DNA from: JAUZRW01 sp964549915 | Lineage (GTDB): Bacteria; Chloroflexota; Anaerolineae; Aggregatilineales; Phototrophicaceae | Length of the DNA stretch: 64,000 bases | Reading direction: 5' to 3' | Assembly (NCBI GenBank): GCA_964549915.1 | Contig: CAZJWX010000008.1 | Coordinates: 50,211 to 114,210 of the forward strand | Part shown: positions 17,134 through 25,460 of the stretch, one piece after another | How positions within the stretch are numbered: the stretch's first letter is position 1 | Layout: each line of letters starts with the position of its first letter | The notes under the pieces: model-generated | What the model was told of the DNA's origin: nothing | The model's input: only the letters and a program-made list of their open reading frames with translations | Database searches by the model: none | Program-made: the position numbers and the translations under genes

Positions 17134-18774
17134 TTGTCTGTATTTGGAATCGATATTCTCACGATCCTGATCCTGGCCCCGGCCTTTGGGGCGCTGCTGG
17201 TGGCGGCGCTTCCTCCCAATAAGTGGCTGGCGCGCATCACCGCACTGGGCATCGCGACGGTCATCGGCGTGATCTCGCTGATCGTCTTCGCCCAGTACGT
17301 ACAGAATGCGCCCGGCGTCGGGGAAAACCAATTCCTGTTCGAAGCGCGATACCGCTGGTTCAGCGTTCTCGGTGCATCCTGGCATGTCGGTATTGATGGC
17401 ATCAGCGCGACGATGATGCTGCTCACGGGCCTGCTGACTCCGCTGGCGATCCTCATCAGTTGGGAAGTCAGCGACCGTCCGAACGCGCATCTGGCGCTGC
17501 TGCTGCTCTTCGAAACGGGTTCGATGGGCGTCTTCCTGGCGATGGACTTGATGATCTTCTTCCTGTTCTACGAGCTGTCGCTGGTGCCGATGTACTTCCT
17601 CATCAACCAGTGGGGCAGTTTGCCGAAACCAGGTGCGAAGTACACGGGGCGCTACTACGCTTCGACCAAGTTCATGATCTACTCCATCGGCGGTACGCTG
17701 GGGATGCTGCTGGCGACGCAGCTCATCGGCTTCACCACGGGAACCTACGAAATTGCGGAGATTGCCAGCCGCACCGGGGAATGGCTCAGCCGCTCGGCTG
17801 CGGAGACGGCCTTCCTAGGCATCAGCGTAGGCACGGTCAAGGCGCTGGCTTTCTTCGGCTTCTTCGTGGCCTTCGCCATCAAAGTGCCCATCTGGCCTTT
17901 CCATACCTGGCTGCCGGACGCACACGGTGAAGCGCCCACCGCAGGCTCGATGCTGCTGGCAGGCGTGATGCTCAAGCTGGGTGCTTATGGCTTCTTGCGC
18001 CTCGTGGTGCCCTTCTTCCCGGATGTCTGGGTGGCGGAACTGCCGCTGATCGGCTTCAACTGGGCGACGGGCTTCGCCTTCCTGTCGATGCTCGGCATCG
18101 TCCTGGGGGCCTTCGCTGCCTTCGGTCAGAATGATATCAAGCGTCTCGTCGCCTACAGTTCCGTGAACCATATGGGTTTCGTGGGCATCGGCATCGCGGT
18201 CTTCGCCTTGCTCTACAGCCAGGCTTACATGGCGGGCGAGAGCGCCGTTGCCGCAGGCAGCATGATTGATGCGGTCACGGCGACCAATGGGGCAGTGTTG
18301 CAGATGTTCAATCACGGCCTGAGTTCCGCCGGTATGTTCTTGCTCGCAGGTGGCCTCTACCACAAGACGCACACGCGCGACCTGAACGAATATGGCGGCT
18401 TCTGGGTGAAAGCGCCGATCTTCGGTGGTATGTTCATCTTCATGAGCATGTCCAGCCTCGGTCTACCGGGACTGAACGGCTTCGTCAGCGAATTCCTGGT
18501 GGTGCGTGGCACGTGGCCTGTCTTCACCTGGATCACGGTGCTTTCGATGATCGGCTTGCTCTTCACGGGTAGTTACATCCTCAAGGGTATTCGCTCCGTG
18601 CTGCACGGACCGTTCAACCTGCATTGGAAGGATTACCGCCTGGAAATTGAGCGCACGGAATTTATCGCGGTGCTGGTGTTGGGGATCTTCATCTTCCTGA
18701 CGGGGCTGTGGCCCAACTGGATTTTGACGACCATCAACACGAGCGTGACCACGTTATTGAATGGGATAGGGTAA
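17134..18774 (+). CDS. nuoM: NADH-quinone oxidoreductase subunit M, copy 1
   Basis: 546 residues, antiporter-like proton pump of about 14 TM helices. The canonical charged residues are present: Glu147 in FYELSLVPMYF (TM5) and Lys250 in FAIKVPIWPFHTWLPDAH (TM7); the TM8 lysine in GVMLKLGAYG is also kept. The start is a TTG with a strong AAGGGGG box 6 bases upstream, 12 bases after nuoL. A second NuoM-type gene follows immediately. Confidence 0.95.
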   Translation: MSVFGIDILTILILAPAFGALLVAALPPNKWLARITALGIATVIGVISLIVFAQYVQNAPGVGENQFLFEARYRWFSVLGASWHVGIDGISATMMLLTGLLTPLAILISWEVSDRPNAHLALLLLFETGSMGVFLAMDLMIFFLFYELSLVPMYFLINQWGSLPKPGAKYTGRYYASTKFMIYSIGGTLGMLLATQLIGFTTGTYEIAEIASRTGEWLSRSAAETAFLGISVGTVKALAFFGFFVAFAIKVPIWPFHTWLPDAHGEAPTAGSMLLAGVMLKLGAYGFLRLVVPFFPDVWVAELPLIGFNWATGFAFLSMLGIVLGAFAAFGQNDIKRLVAYSSVNHMGFVGIGIAVFALLYSQAYMAGESAVAAGSMIDAVTATNGAVLQMFNHGLSSAGMFLLAGGLYHKTHTRDLNEYGGFWVKAPIFGGMFIFMSMSSLGLPGLNGFVSEFLVVRGTWPVFTWITVLSMIGLLFTGSYILKGIRSVLHGPFNLHWKDYRLEIERTEFIAVLVLGIFIFLTGLWPNWILTTINTSVTTLLNGIG

Positions 18775-18778
18775 GCAC

Positions 18779-20542
18779 ATGGATTTTAACTTTCCGATCC
18801 TGAGCGCTCTCATCTGGATACCGATTGTCGCGGGTGTGCTGATCCTGTTCATGGATCAAAAGCAGCGCGATCTGTATCGCGGTGTGTCGATCGCTGCGGC
18901 GACCGTCACACTGGCATTGAGCGCGACGGTCTTTTTCACCTATGGCAGCAACGTGCAGCAGGCAGCGGCGGACGCAGAGGCCGCCGGGCTGGTGGATGCC
19001 GATGCCTCTGAGAACGTCGGCTTCTATGCCGGAATGACGCCTTTGATTGACGAAGAAATCGGTGCCAGCGAAGCGACGACGGCCTTCGATCAAGCATTGG
19101 CCTTCGAAGAGCGCGTGACCTGGGTGCCCGAAGCGGGCATGGCTTACCACCTGGGGGTGGATGGCCTCAGCGCCCCGATGGTATTGCTGACGGGTATGGT
19201 GGCGGTAGCCGGGGTGCTCATCTCCTGGAATATCGTTGACCGCCAGCGCGAATTCATGGCCTTCTTCATGCTGCTGGTAGCCGGGGTGATGGGTGTCTTC
19301 ATCAGCGTGGATCTCTTCCTGCTGTTCTTCTTCTACGAATTGGCGATCTTCCCCATGTACATCCTGATTGCGGGGTGGGGCTGGGTGAAGCTGCGCGAAT
19401 ATGCGGCGATGAAGCTGACACTCTACATCCTGATCGGCTCCGTGATTTCGCTGGTTGGCGCGATTGCCCTCTACTTCACCGCTGGTGCGTACTTCGCGGG
19501 GGATGGTCAGGCCGTCTTCGATGCGGCGTTGGCCTCTGGCTTGCTGCCTGCCGACTCGTCGCCGTACAGTTTCAGCATCGTGCAGTTGACGCTGGCAGCC
19601 GAAAACGGTGCCTTTGACATTCCACTGTTAGGCACGACGTTCGCTAAAGTCTGGTTCCCCTTCATCTTCATGGGGCTGGCGGTGCTGGCGGGTGTCTTCC
19701 CCTTCCACAACTGGTCGCCGGATGGGCACGTTGCTGCGCCGACGGCGGTTTCGATGATCCACGCGGGCGTGCTGATGAAGGTCGGCGCTTTTGCGGCGCT
19801 GCGCGTCGGTGTGCAGCTTCTGCCTGAAGGTGCCATCGTTCACCTGCCCTGGATCGTCTTCCTCACGCTGATTAACGTGGTCTACGGCGCGTTGATTGCT
19901 TTCCGCCAACGCGACTTCAAGTACGTCATCGGCTTCTCGTCTGTGTCGCACATGGGGCTGGTGAGCATGGGCTTCGCCACCATGAACCTGACCGGGATGA
20001 CCGGGGCGGGCTTGCAGATGTTCAGCCATGGCGCGATGACTGCGCTCTTCTTCGGCTGTGTGGGTATGGTCTATGATCGTGCTCACACCCGCGACATCCC
20101 CAGCCTCGGCGGCTTCATGAAGGTCATGCCCTGGGTGGGCTACTTCTTCATCATTGGTGGTCTCACGAGTATGGGTATGCCCGGTTTGAGCGGTTTCATC
20201 GCCGAATTCCCGATTTTCCAGGGGATGTGGGCGGCCTCGGAGAGCGTCACATTGAGCATTGGCGGTTTCCAACTGACGAACTACTACTCGATCATTGTGA
20301 TCTTCGCGGCGCTGGGTATTGTCATCACAGCAGCCTATGTGTTGCGCGTGACCGGGCAGGTCTTCTTCGGCGAATTCGACCGCGAGAAGTACCCGGATGT
20401 CGGCGACATTGCGATCACAGATCGCGTCGTGCTGCTGCTGTTGGGTGTGCCGCTGGTTGTTCTGGGCATGTATCCGGCTGTGATGGCACCCATGATTACC
20501 GTCGGCGTCGAACCTGTTGTACGCCTGCTAGGGGGGATGTAA
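18779..20542 (+). CDS. NuoM-like subunit, copy 2, lacking the TM7 lysine
   Basis: 587 residues, clearly homologous to NuoM along its length but divergent from copy 1. It has an additional N-terminal hydrophilic loop of about 80 residues (roughly 60-120). Glu187 in FYELAIFPMY is retained, and the TM8 lysine in GVLMKVGAFA is retained, but the TM7 site aligning with Lys250 of copy 1 is Leu303 (GLAVLAGVFPFHNWSPDGH). This suggests an altered pumping mechanism or a structural role. It begins 4 bases after the copy 1 stop and is followed 3 bases later by nuoN, so the three genes are tightly coupled. Confidence 0.93.
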   Translation: MDFNFPILSALIWIPIVAGVLILFMDQKQRDLYRGVSIAAATVTLALSATVFFTYGSNVQQAAADAEAAGLVDADASENVGFYAGMTPLIDEEIGASEATTAFDQALAFEERVTWVPEAGMAYHLGVDGLSAPMVLLTGMVAVAGVLISWNIVDRQREFMAFFMLLVAGVMGVFISVDLFLLFFFYELAIFPMYILIAGWGWVKLREYAAMKLTLYILIGSVISLVGAIALYFTAGAYFAGDGQAVFDAALASGLLPADSSPYSFSIVQLTLAAENGAFDIPLLGTTFAKVWFPFIFMGLAVLAGVFPFHNWSPDGHVAAPTAVSMIHAGVLMKVGAFAALRVGVQLLPEGAIVHLPWIVFLTLINVVYGALIAFRQRDFKYVIGFSSVSHMGLVSMGFATMNLTGMTGAGLQMFSHGAMTALFFGCVGMVYDRAHTRDIPSLGGFMKVMPWVGYFFIIGGLTSMGMPGLSGFIAEFPIFQGMWAASESVTLSIGGFQLTNYYSIIVIFAALGIVITAAYVLRVTGQVFFGEFDREKYPDVGDIAITDRVVLLLLGVPLVVLGMYPAVMAPMITVGVEPVVRLLGGM

Positions 20543-20545
20543 CGC

Positions 20546-22060
20546 ATGACTATCCTGGAATTTCTCGCAGAGAGCTTGCCAGTCATCGCGCCGGAAATCG
20601 GCCTGACGGTGCTGGCAATCGTCATTCTGCTCATCGACAGCTACCGCCCCGAGGCGAAGGCCAGGATCGGCTATGTGGCAGCGCTGGTAATGGCGCTGCT
20701 CGCCGTGACCCCCTTTGTGCCGGGGTGGGCACCGGAGCCGGGAACCAGCGAATTGTACTGGGGCGGTATGATCCGCCACGATTTGCTGGCGCAGATCTTC
20801 AAAGTGATGGTGCTGTTCGCCGGGGCGATCACCAGCCTGATGGCCGTCAAAGATAGTGACGCCGGACAGCGCGGCGAGTTCTACCTGATCATCACAATCA
20901 GCACCCTGGGTGCCTGTCTGCTCTCCGCCTCTGCTGACCTGATTATGGTCTTCGTCGCGCTGGAGACAGTCACCATCCCGCTCTACATTCTGGCGGCCTT
21001 CAAGCGTACGGATAGCAAATCTGCCGAGAGCGGTATGAAGTATTTCCTCTTCGGCAGCTTTGCATCGGCGATCCTGCTGTATGGCTTCAGCCTGCTCTTC
21101 GGCTTCAGCGGCGAGACGCGCCTGGATTTGATCGCGCAATCGCTCGGTGAAGGCGGCATCCTCGGCGACAATATCTTCCCGGCGCTGGTGGCGATGACGC
21201 TGGTTCTGGTTGGCTTCGGCTTCAAGATCAGCGCCGCGCCCTTCCACTTCTGGACGCCGGATGTGTACGAAGGTGCGCCGACCCCGGTGACGGCTTTCGT
21301 CAGTGTCGCGAGCAAGGCGGCGAGCTTCGCCGTGTTGATGCGCTTCTTCCTGGCGGTCTTCCCGGCATCGGAATATGAGGCGCTCTGGACAGCGCTGATT
21401 TCCATCGTGGCCATCGTTTCGATGACCCTGGGTAATGTGTTGGCGCTGCGCCAGCGCAGCATGAAACGCATGCTGGCGTATTCGTCCATCGCCCAGGCAG
21501 GCTATGCACTGATCGGCGTGGCGGCGCTGAGCGCGACGGACGAAGCGGTGACGGCAACGGCGGTTTCGTCGGTGGCCTTCTACATGTTCATGTACACCTT
21601 CAGCAACCTGCTGGTCTTCGCCGGGGTGATCCTCTTCAGTGAAAGCGCCAATACGGAGAACATCCCCGAATACGCCGGGATGCAGCGCCGCAGCCCCTGG
21701 CTGGCGGTGACCATGACGGTCGGCTTGCTGTCGTTGGCGGGTATTCCGCCAGCAGCCGGGTTCTTCGGCAAGTTCTTCCTGTTCCAGGCTGCTGTGCAGG
21801 CGGATCTGGTACTGCTGGCGGTGGTGGGCGTGCTGAATAGCATCATCGCGCTGTACTACTACCTGGTCGTTGTCAAGATCATGTGGGTTGATCCGGGCAA
21901 GGATGAAGATGTGGCGATTGGCATTCCGGCCCCGTTGGCCTGGACGTTTGGTGTGGCTTCGATCGCGGTTTTGATCCTGGGCGTCGTCCCGACCCCGGTG
22001 ATCGACTGGGCGCGTGAAGGTGCGCGGGCCATCGCAGCGGTGGCGATGAATGGCCTTTAA
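20546..22060 (+). CDS. nuoN: NADH-quinone oxidoreductase subunit N
   Basis: 504 residues, the third antiporter-like pump. Motifs include the TM5 region ALETVTIPLYILAAF with Glu, and the TM7 Lys in FGFKISAAPFHFWTPDVYEG, followed by GAPTPVTAFVSVASKAASF. It lies 3 bases after the second NuoM gene and its GGGGGATG box overlaps the previous stop region. It ends the nuo genes; atpI starts about 60 bases later with no terminator between them. Confidence 0.96.
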   Translation: MTILEFLAESLPVIAPEIGLTVLAIVILLIDSYRPEAKARIGYVAALVMALLAVTPFVPGWAPEPGTSELYWGGMIRHDLLAQIFKVMVLFAGAITSLMAVKDSDAGQRGEFYLIITISTLGACLLSASADLIMVFVALETVTIPLYILAAFKRTDSKSAESGMKYFLFGSFASAILLYGFSLLFGFSGETRLDLIAQSLGEGGILGDNIFPALVAMTLVLVGFGFKISAAPFHFWTPDVYEGAPTPVTAFVSVASKAASFAVLMRFFLAVFPASEYEALWTALISIVAIVSMTLGNVLALRQRSMKRMLAYSSIAQAGYALIGVAALSATDEAVTATAVSSVAFYMFMYTFSNLLVFAGVILFSESANTENIPEYAGMQRRSPWLAVTMTVGLLSLAGIPPAAGFFGKFFLFQAAVQADLVLLAVVGVLNSIIALYYYLVVVKIMWVDPGKDEDVAIGIPAPLAWTFGVASIAVLILGVVPTPVIDWAREGARAIAAVAMNGL

Positions 22061-22119
22061 TTTATGGCAATCGAGTGGCGATTGTGATAAAATGCGCAGT
22101 CGCTGTTTCCGGGTCGCAC

Positions 22120-22404
22120 ATGACAAAGCCACCTTCATCGCGCATTAAGAACTTGACTTTAGCTGGTATTTCAGCGCTCACCGGGTGCGTGGCTTTGCTC
22201 GTCATCCTGGTGGCGCTTTTTCTGGGGTTGTGGCTGGATCATCAGATGGGGCGACGTGGCCCTGCGACGATCCTCGTACTGATGCTGAGCGTACCCGTCA
22301 GCCTGTACCTGATGACCCGGATGGCACTGGGGCTGGTGCGGCGTATTGACGTGGTAGCAACAACTTCAGAAGCGACACATTTATCGCATGAAAAGGAGGA
22401 GTAG
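22120..22404 (+). CDS. atpI: AtpI/AtpZ-like F-ATPase assembly protein
   Basis: About 94 residues with two TM helices (LTGCVALLVILVALFLGLWL and TILVLMLSVPVSLYLMTRMA), the size and shape of AtpI/AtpZ, which often precede atpB and are linked with c-ring assembly and Mg2+ supply. The start is set at ATG 22120 (MTKPPSS); a more upstream in-frame ATG would overlap the predicted promoter-like TAAAAT at 22088. Identity rests on size, topology and position rather than on a strict motif. Confidence 0.75.
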   Translation: MTKPPSSRIKNLTLAGISALTGCVALLVILVALFLGLWLDHQMGRRGPATILVLMLSVPVSLYLMTRMALGLVRRIDVVATTSEATHLSHEKEE

Positions 22405-22448
22405 TCCTTTGAAGTATTGTTTGGTTGGTTCCAGAAGGGAGGCAAACT

Positions 22449-24086
22449 ATGGATAACGCCAGTGTGCGTGGTTGCCGCAATTTGCTGATTGTGGTGGCTG
22501 TGCTCGCCCTGTGTGTATTCGTGCTGCCTGTCCTGATTCTGGGGAACTGGCTGCAGACGGCGGTGACACTGCCTGTCATCACTGTCCCTGCGGAATATTA
22601 CCGCCAGGATTGGCCTAGCCCCAACTTCGAACTCGTGAATTCCCTGGGCGGTGCACTGCTGGCGAATATCATCGTCGTCTTCATCGCCTGGCGTGCCTGG
22701 GTCGCTTCCAAAGGCTGGACGAAGGAAGTCCCCGGTCGCTTGCAGGGGGCGCTGGAAACACTCATTGGCGGCCTCTGGGGGTTGACGAAGGATCAGGCGG
22801 GTAACTCACCGAAAGTGAAGAATCTACTCTTCCCGCTGGTGGCAAGTATCTTCTTCTTCTTGCTGGCGGGTAACCTGGGTAAGCTGATCCCCGGTGTGGA
22901 AAGTATCGGTGTGCTGCACTGCGCGGTCTACGATCCGGTGCCGCTCAACGGGCATCCGGTGCATGAGGTGGATGCGCTCGGCACAACCTTCTACAACCTG
23001 CGTGTGGAAGGCCCCCTGCAAATCGGTACCGCTGGTACGTCTGACTCCTACCGTCAGTGTGAGGCGGGGTTCGGCGAACATGAATACATCGAGGAAGGCT
23101 ACCTCGTCACTGAGCTAGACCCATTCTTCGATGATGCCGTCGTCGTCCAGATCGACGAAGAGGGCATGACGCTCAACGATGTGCTGGCTGAGGCGGATGC
23201 ACAGCTTGAAGAAGCCCTGGCGGCTGGCCTGCCGGAAAGCGAAAACCGCGAAGAAGTGCAGGCGGAACTCGCAGCAGGAGCATACGAAGCCATCAAGCTG
23301 GAATACAGCGATCCCTATGCACAGTACGATTCTTTCGCAGAAGTCGATTTCACGATTGACGATGTCATCGTGAACAACGCCAACGAAAACGGGGAAGTGA
23401 CCCTGGCCTTCGCTGCGGAAGAAGAGGAAGAACATGGTGGTCATGGCGAAGACGTGGGTGAAGAGATCGTCGTCGGCGATGCAACCTACGTCCTGCCTGC
23501 TGGTGCGACGCTGGATACGCCGCTGGCTACGGATCAGACGGTTGTCGTGCGTCCGGAACTCTTCGGCGCTGATGCCACGACCCGCGCCAACCAGATCTAC
23601 ACCGTTGCTCCCTTCATTCGTGGTGTTTCCACGGACTTGAGCTTCACAGTTGGTCTGGCGCTGCTGGCCTTCGTGGCGATCCAATACTTCGGCCTTTCGA
23701 CCCTTGGCCCCAGCTATCTGCTGAAGTTCGTGAACCTCCCGGCTCTCGGCAAGGGTGGTCTCGGCCCGGTTGATTTCGTGGTAGGCTTGTTCGAAATTGT
23801 GTCCGAACTCGGTAAGATCATCAGTCTGGCCTTCCGTCTCTTCGGTGCGCTCTTCGCGGGTACGGTGCTGTTCGCGGTGATTATGTTCCTGACGGGTACG
23901 CTGATTCCGGCGTTGATCCTCGGCCTGGAAATCATCGTGGGTACGGCACAGGCTGGTGTTTTTGCAATCCTGACGCTGATCTTCAGTGCGCAGGCGATGA
24001 TCTCGCATCATGGCGACCATGACGACCACCATGATGACGGGCATCACGATCACGAATTTACCTCGGTGGAAGCCGAAACGATTTAA
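22449..24086 (+). CDS. atpB: F-ATP synthase subunit a with ~237-residue extracytoplasmic insertion
   Basis: 545 residues against about 230-300 for most subunit a proteins. The core is recognisable: FPLVASIFFFLLAGNLGKLIPG, then after the insertion APFIRGVSTDLSFTVGLALL, and the stator motif ISLAFRLFGALFAG with the essential Arg. Residues 150-386 replace a loop that faces the outside of the membrane; this insert is acidic, carries two cysteines (LHC and RQC), an Ala/Glu helix and a Glu-His patch (EEEEEHGGHGED). The C-terminus is His/Asp-rich (HHGDHDDHHDDGHHDHE). Start at ATG 22449 is supported by GGGAGG 6 bases before it. Proton channel half of Fo. Confidence 0.93.
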   Translation: MDNASVRGCRNLLIVVAVLALCVFVLPVLILGNWLQTAVTLPVITVPAEYYRQDWPSPNFELVNSLGGALLANIIVVFIAWRAWVASKGWTKEVPGRLQGALETLIGGLWGLTKDQAGNSPKVKNLLFPLVASIFFFLLAGNLGKLIPGVESIGVLHCAVYDPVPLNGHPVHEVDALGTTFYNLRVEGPLQIGTAGTSDSYRQCEAGFGEHEYIEEGYLVTELDPFFDDAVVVQIDEEGMTLNDVLAEADAQLEEALAAGLPESENREEVQAELAAGAYEAIKLEYSDPYAQYDSFAEVDFTIDDVIVNNANENGEVTLAFAAEEEEEHGGHGEDVGEEIVVGDATYVLPAGATLDTPLATDQTVVVRPELFGADATTRANQIYTVAPFIRGVSTDLSFTVGLALLAFVAIQYFGLSTLGPSYLLKFVNLPALGKGGLGPVDFVVGLFEIVSELGKIISLAFRLFGALFAGTVLFAVIMFLTGTLIPALILGLEIIVGTAQAGVFAILTLIFSAQAMISHHGDHDDHHDDGHHDHEFTSVEAETI

Positions 24087-24127
24087 CGACCTACGTTCTA
24101 CGTCTGAATACGAAGGAGAGAAAACAA

Positions 24128-24364
24128 ATGGTTGAAGGTCTCGATGTTGGATTGAAGGCAATCGGCGCAGGGCTGGCGATCTTCGGTGCTTTTGGCCCGG
24201 GGATTGGCATCGGCCTGATGGTGCAGGGTGCAATGCAGGGTATCGGGCGCAACCCGGATGCGGCTGGCGCGATCCAGACCAACATGATTCTGGGTATCGT
24301 GTTCGCGGAAGCGGTCGCTATTTACGCGCTCGTGGTCGCCCTCGTCATCCTGTTCGTGCTGTAA
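24128..24364 (+). CDS. atpE: F-ATP synthase subunit c
   Basis: 78 residues forming a two-helix hairpin. Helix 1 contains GAFGPGIGIG, the polar loop is RNPDAA, and helix 2 has the ion-carrying Glu61 in GIVFAEAVAIYALV. The residue after Glu is Ala rather than Ser/Thr and there is no Gln at the usual sodium-ligand site, so proton coupling is likely. AAGGAG precedes the start. It sits between atpB and the b-delta gene. Confidence 0.96.
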   Translation: MVEGLDVGLKAIGAGLAIFGAFGPGIGIGLMVQGAMQGIGRNPDAAGAIQTNMILGIVFAEAVAIYALVVALVILFVL

Positions 24365-24386
24365 GCGCGAAAGGGGCGAAATATTT

Positions 24387-25274
24387 ATGATGATGCACAA
24401 ACTGTTCAAGCGGGTTACCGTGCTCCTCGCGGTGCTGGCGCTGCTGCTGGCCTTGTTCCCGGCGGCGGCGGTCGCCCAGGAGGAAGAAGCGGGTGAGGAA
24501 ACCCAGACGGAAGAAGTTGCGGAAGAAGGCGAAGCTGCGGAAGAGGCACATGCTGAGGAAGAGGGTGGCTTGCTCACCCCACTGGGGATCAACTTCGGGC
24601 TGTTGGTGGCACAGGTCGTCAACTTCCTGCTGATCGCTGGCCTGCTGACGACCTTCCTCTGGCGTCCGGCGGTGAACATGCTGGATGCACGCAGCGCCAA
24701 GATTCAGAAGGGGCTGGAAGATGCCGCCGCAGCCGCCAAGGCGCGTGAAAACGCCGAAGCTGAAGCCGAGAAAGTCCTGGCAGAGGCGCGTGCGGAGCGC
24801 ACCAAGGCCATCGAAGATGCCCGTGCCCAGGCTGAAGAACTCAAGAAGCAGCTCGAAAGCGAAGCACGCCAGGAAGCCGAACGCATCCGCGAAGATGCCC
24901 GTCAGGAAGCCATTGCCGAACGCAATCAGGCGCTGGCTGGTATGCGCGAGCAGGTGCTGGCAATCTCCACCACGCTGGCGAGCCGCGTCCTCGATGAGAG
25001 CATCGACGAGAGCAAGCAGCAGGCGCTGGTGAGCGACTTCTTCGCCAAGCTGCCCGAAGGTGCCAAGAACCTGACGGGCGAAGTCGAAGTCGTCAGCGCC
25101 ATGCCGCTGACCGATGAAGAAAGATCGCGCCTGGAAAGCGAAATCAGTGCTGCGGGCTACACCTACACCGTTGATCCCTCGATCCTCGGCGGCGTCATCG
25201 TGCGCTCCCAGGATAAGGTGGTGGACGGCAGCGTGCGCAGCAGCCTGACTGACCTGACCAGCCGCCTGCGCTAA
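24387..25274 (+). CDS. atpF: F-ATP synthase b subunit fused to a C-terminal delta fragment
   Basis: 295 residues. Order: a hydrophobic signal-like N-terminus (residues 8-30, ending AAAVAQ), a Glu-rich stretch (31-58), the b-type TM helix (LGINFGLLVAQVVNFLLIAG) followed by LWRPAVNMLDAR, a long Ala/Glu/Arg coiled coil to about 190, and a C-terminal portion EVEVVSAMPLTDEE ... ILGGVIVRSQDKVVDGS that matches the C-terminal domain of delta/OSCP. The N-terminal helical bundle of delta is not present. Mycobacterial b-delta fusions are known but keep that bundle. The operon stops here: no atpH, A, G, D or C follow. Confidence 0.9.
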   Translation: MMMHKLFKRVTVLLAVLALLLALFPAAAVAQEEEAGEETQTEEVAEEGEAAEEAHAEEEGGLLTPLGINFGLLVAQVVNFLLIAGLLTTFLWRPAVNMLDARSAKIQKGLEDAAAAAKARENAEAEAEKVLAEARAERTKAIEDARAQAEELKKQLESEARQEAERIREDARQEAIAERNQALAGMREQVLAISTTLASRVLDESIDESKQQALVSDFFAKLPEGAKNLTGEVEVVSAMPLTDEERSRLESEISAAGYTYTVDPSILGGVIVRSQDKVVDGSVRSSLTDLTSRLR

Positions 25275-25296
25275 GCGGGTGCTGCGCTATTCACAG

Positions 25297-25328
25297 AAAG
25301 TGCGTCGGGGCTATCTGGCGCACTTTTT
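25297..25328 (+). terminator. Rho-independent terminator T1 after atpF
   Basis: AAAGTGCG (25297-25304) pairs with CGCACTTT (25319-25326), 8 bp perfect, then the run of T continues to 25328. It lies 22 bases after the atpF stop. Confidence 0.75.
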
Positions 25329-25346
25329 GATTCTGAACCCTTGAAT

Positions 25347-25383
25347 CCTGATCTGTTCGTCTATGGAACAGACCAGGCTTTTT
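25347..25383 (+). terminator. Rho-independent terminator T2 after atpF
   Basis: CCTGATCTGTTC pairs with GAACAGACCAGG with a single mismatch and a 7-base loop, followed by CTTTTT. With T1 it forms a double terminator that separates the energy block from the cell-wall genes. Confidence 0.8.
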
Positions 25384-25460
25384 CGCTACACTTTGCGCCG
25401 TTTGTGGAACGGGCGAATGATCGTCCCGTGTCTTAACCGTGTGAAAAAGGAAAGTGACTC

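Noticed and set aside
20528..22138. Long open frame on the minus strand opposite nuoN (over 500 codons)
   Set aside because: It mirrors the codon pattern of nuoN, has a low-complexity His/Arg/Gln/Asp-rich product and no ribosome binding site; it is a shadow of a GC-rich gene.
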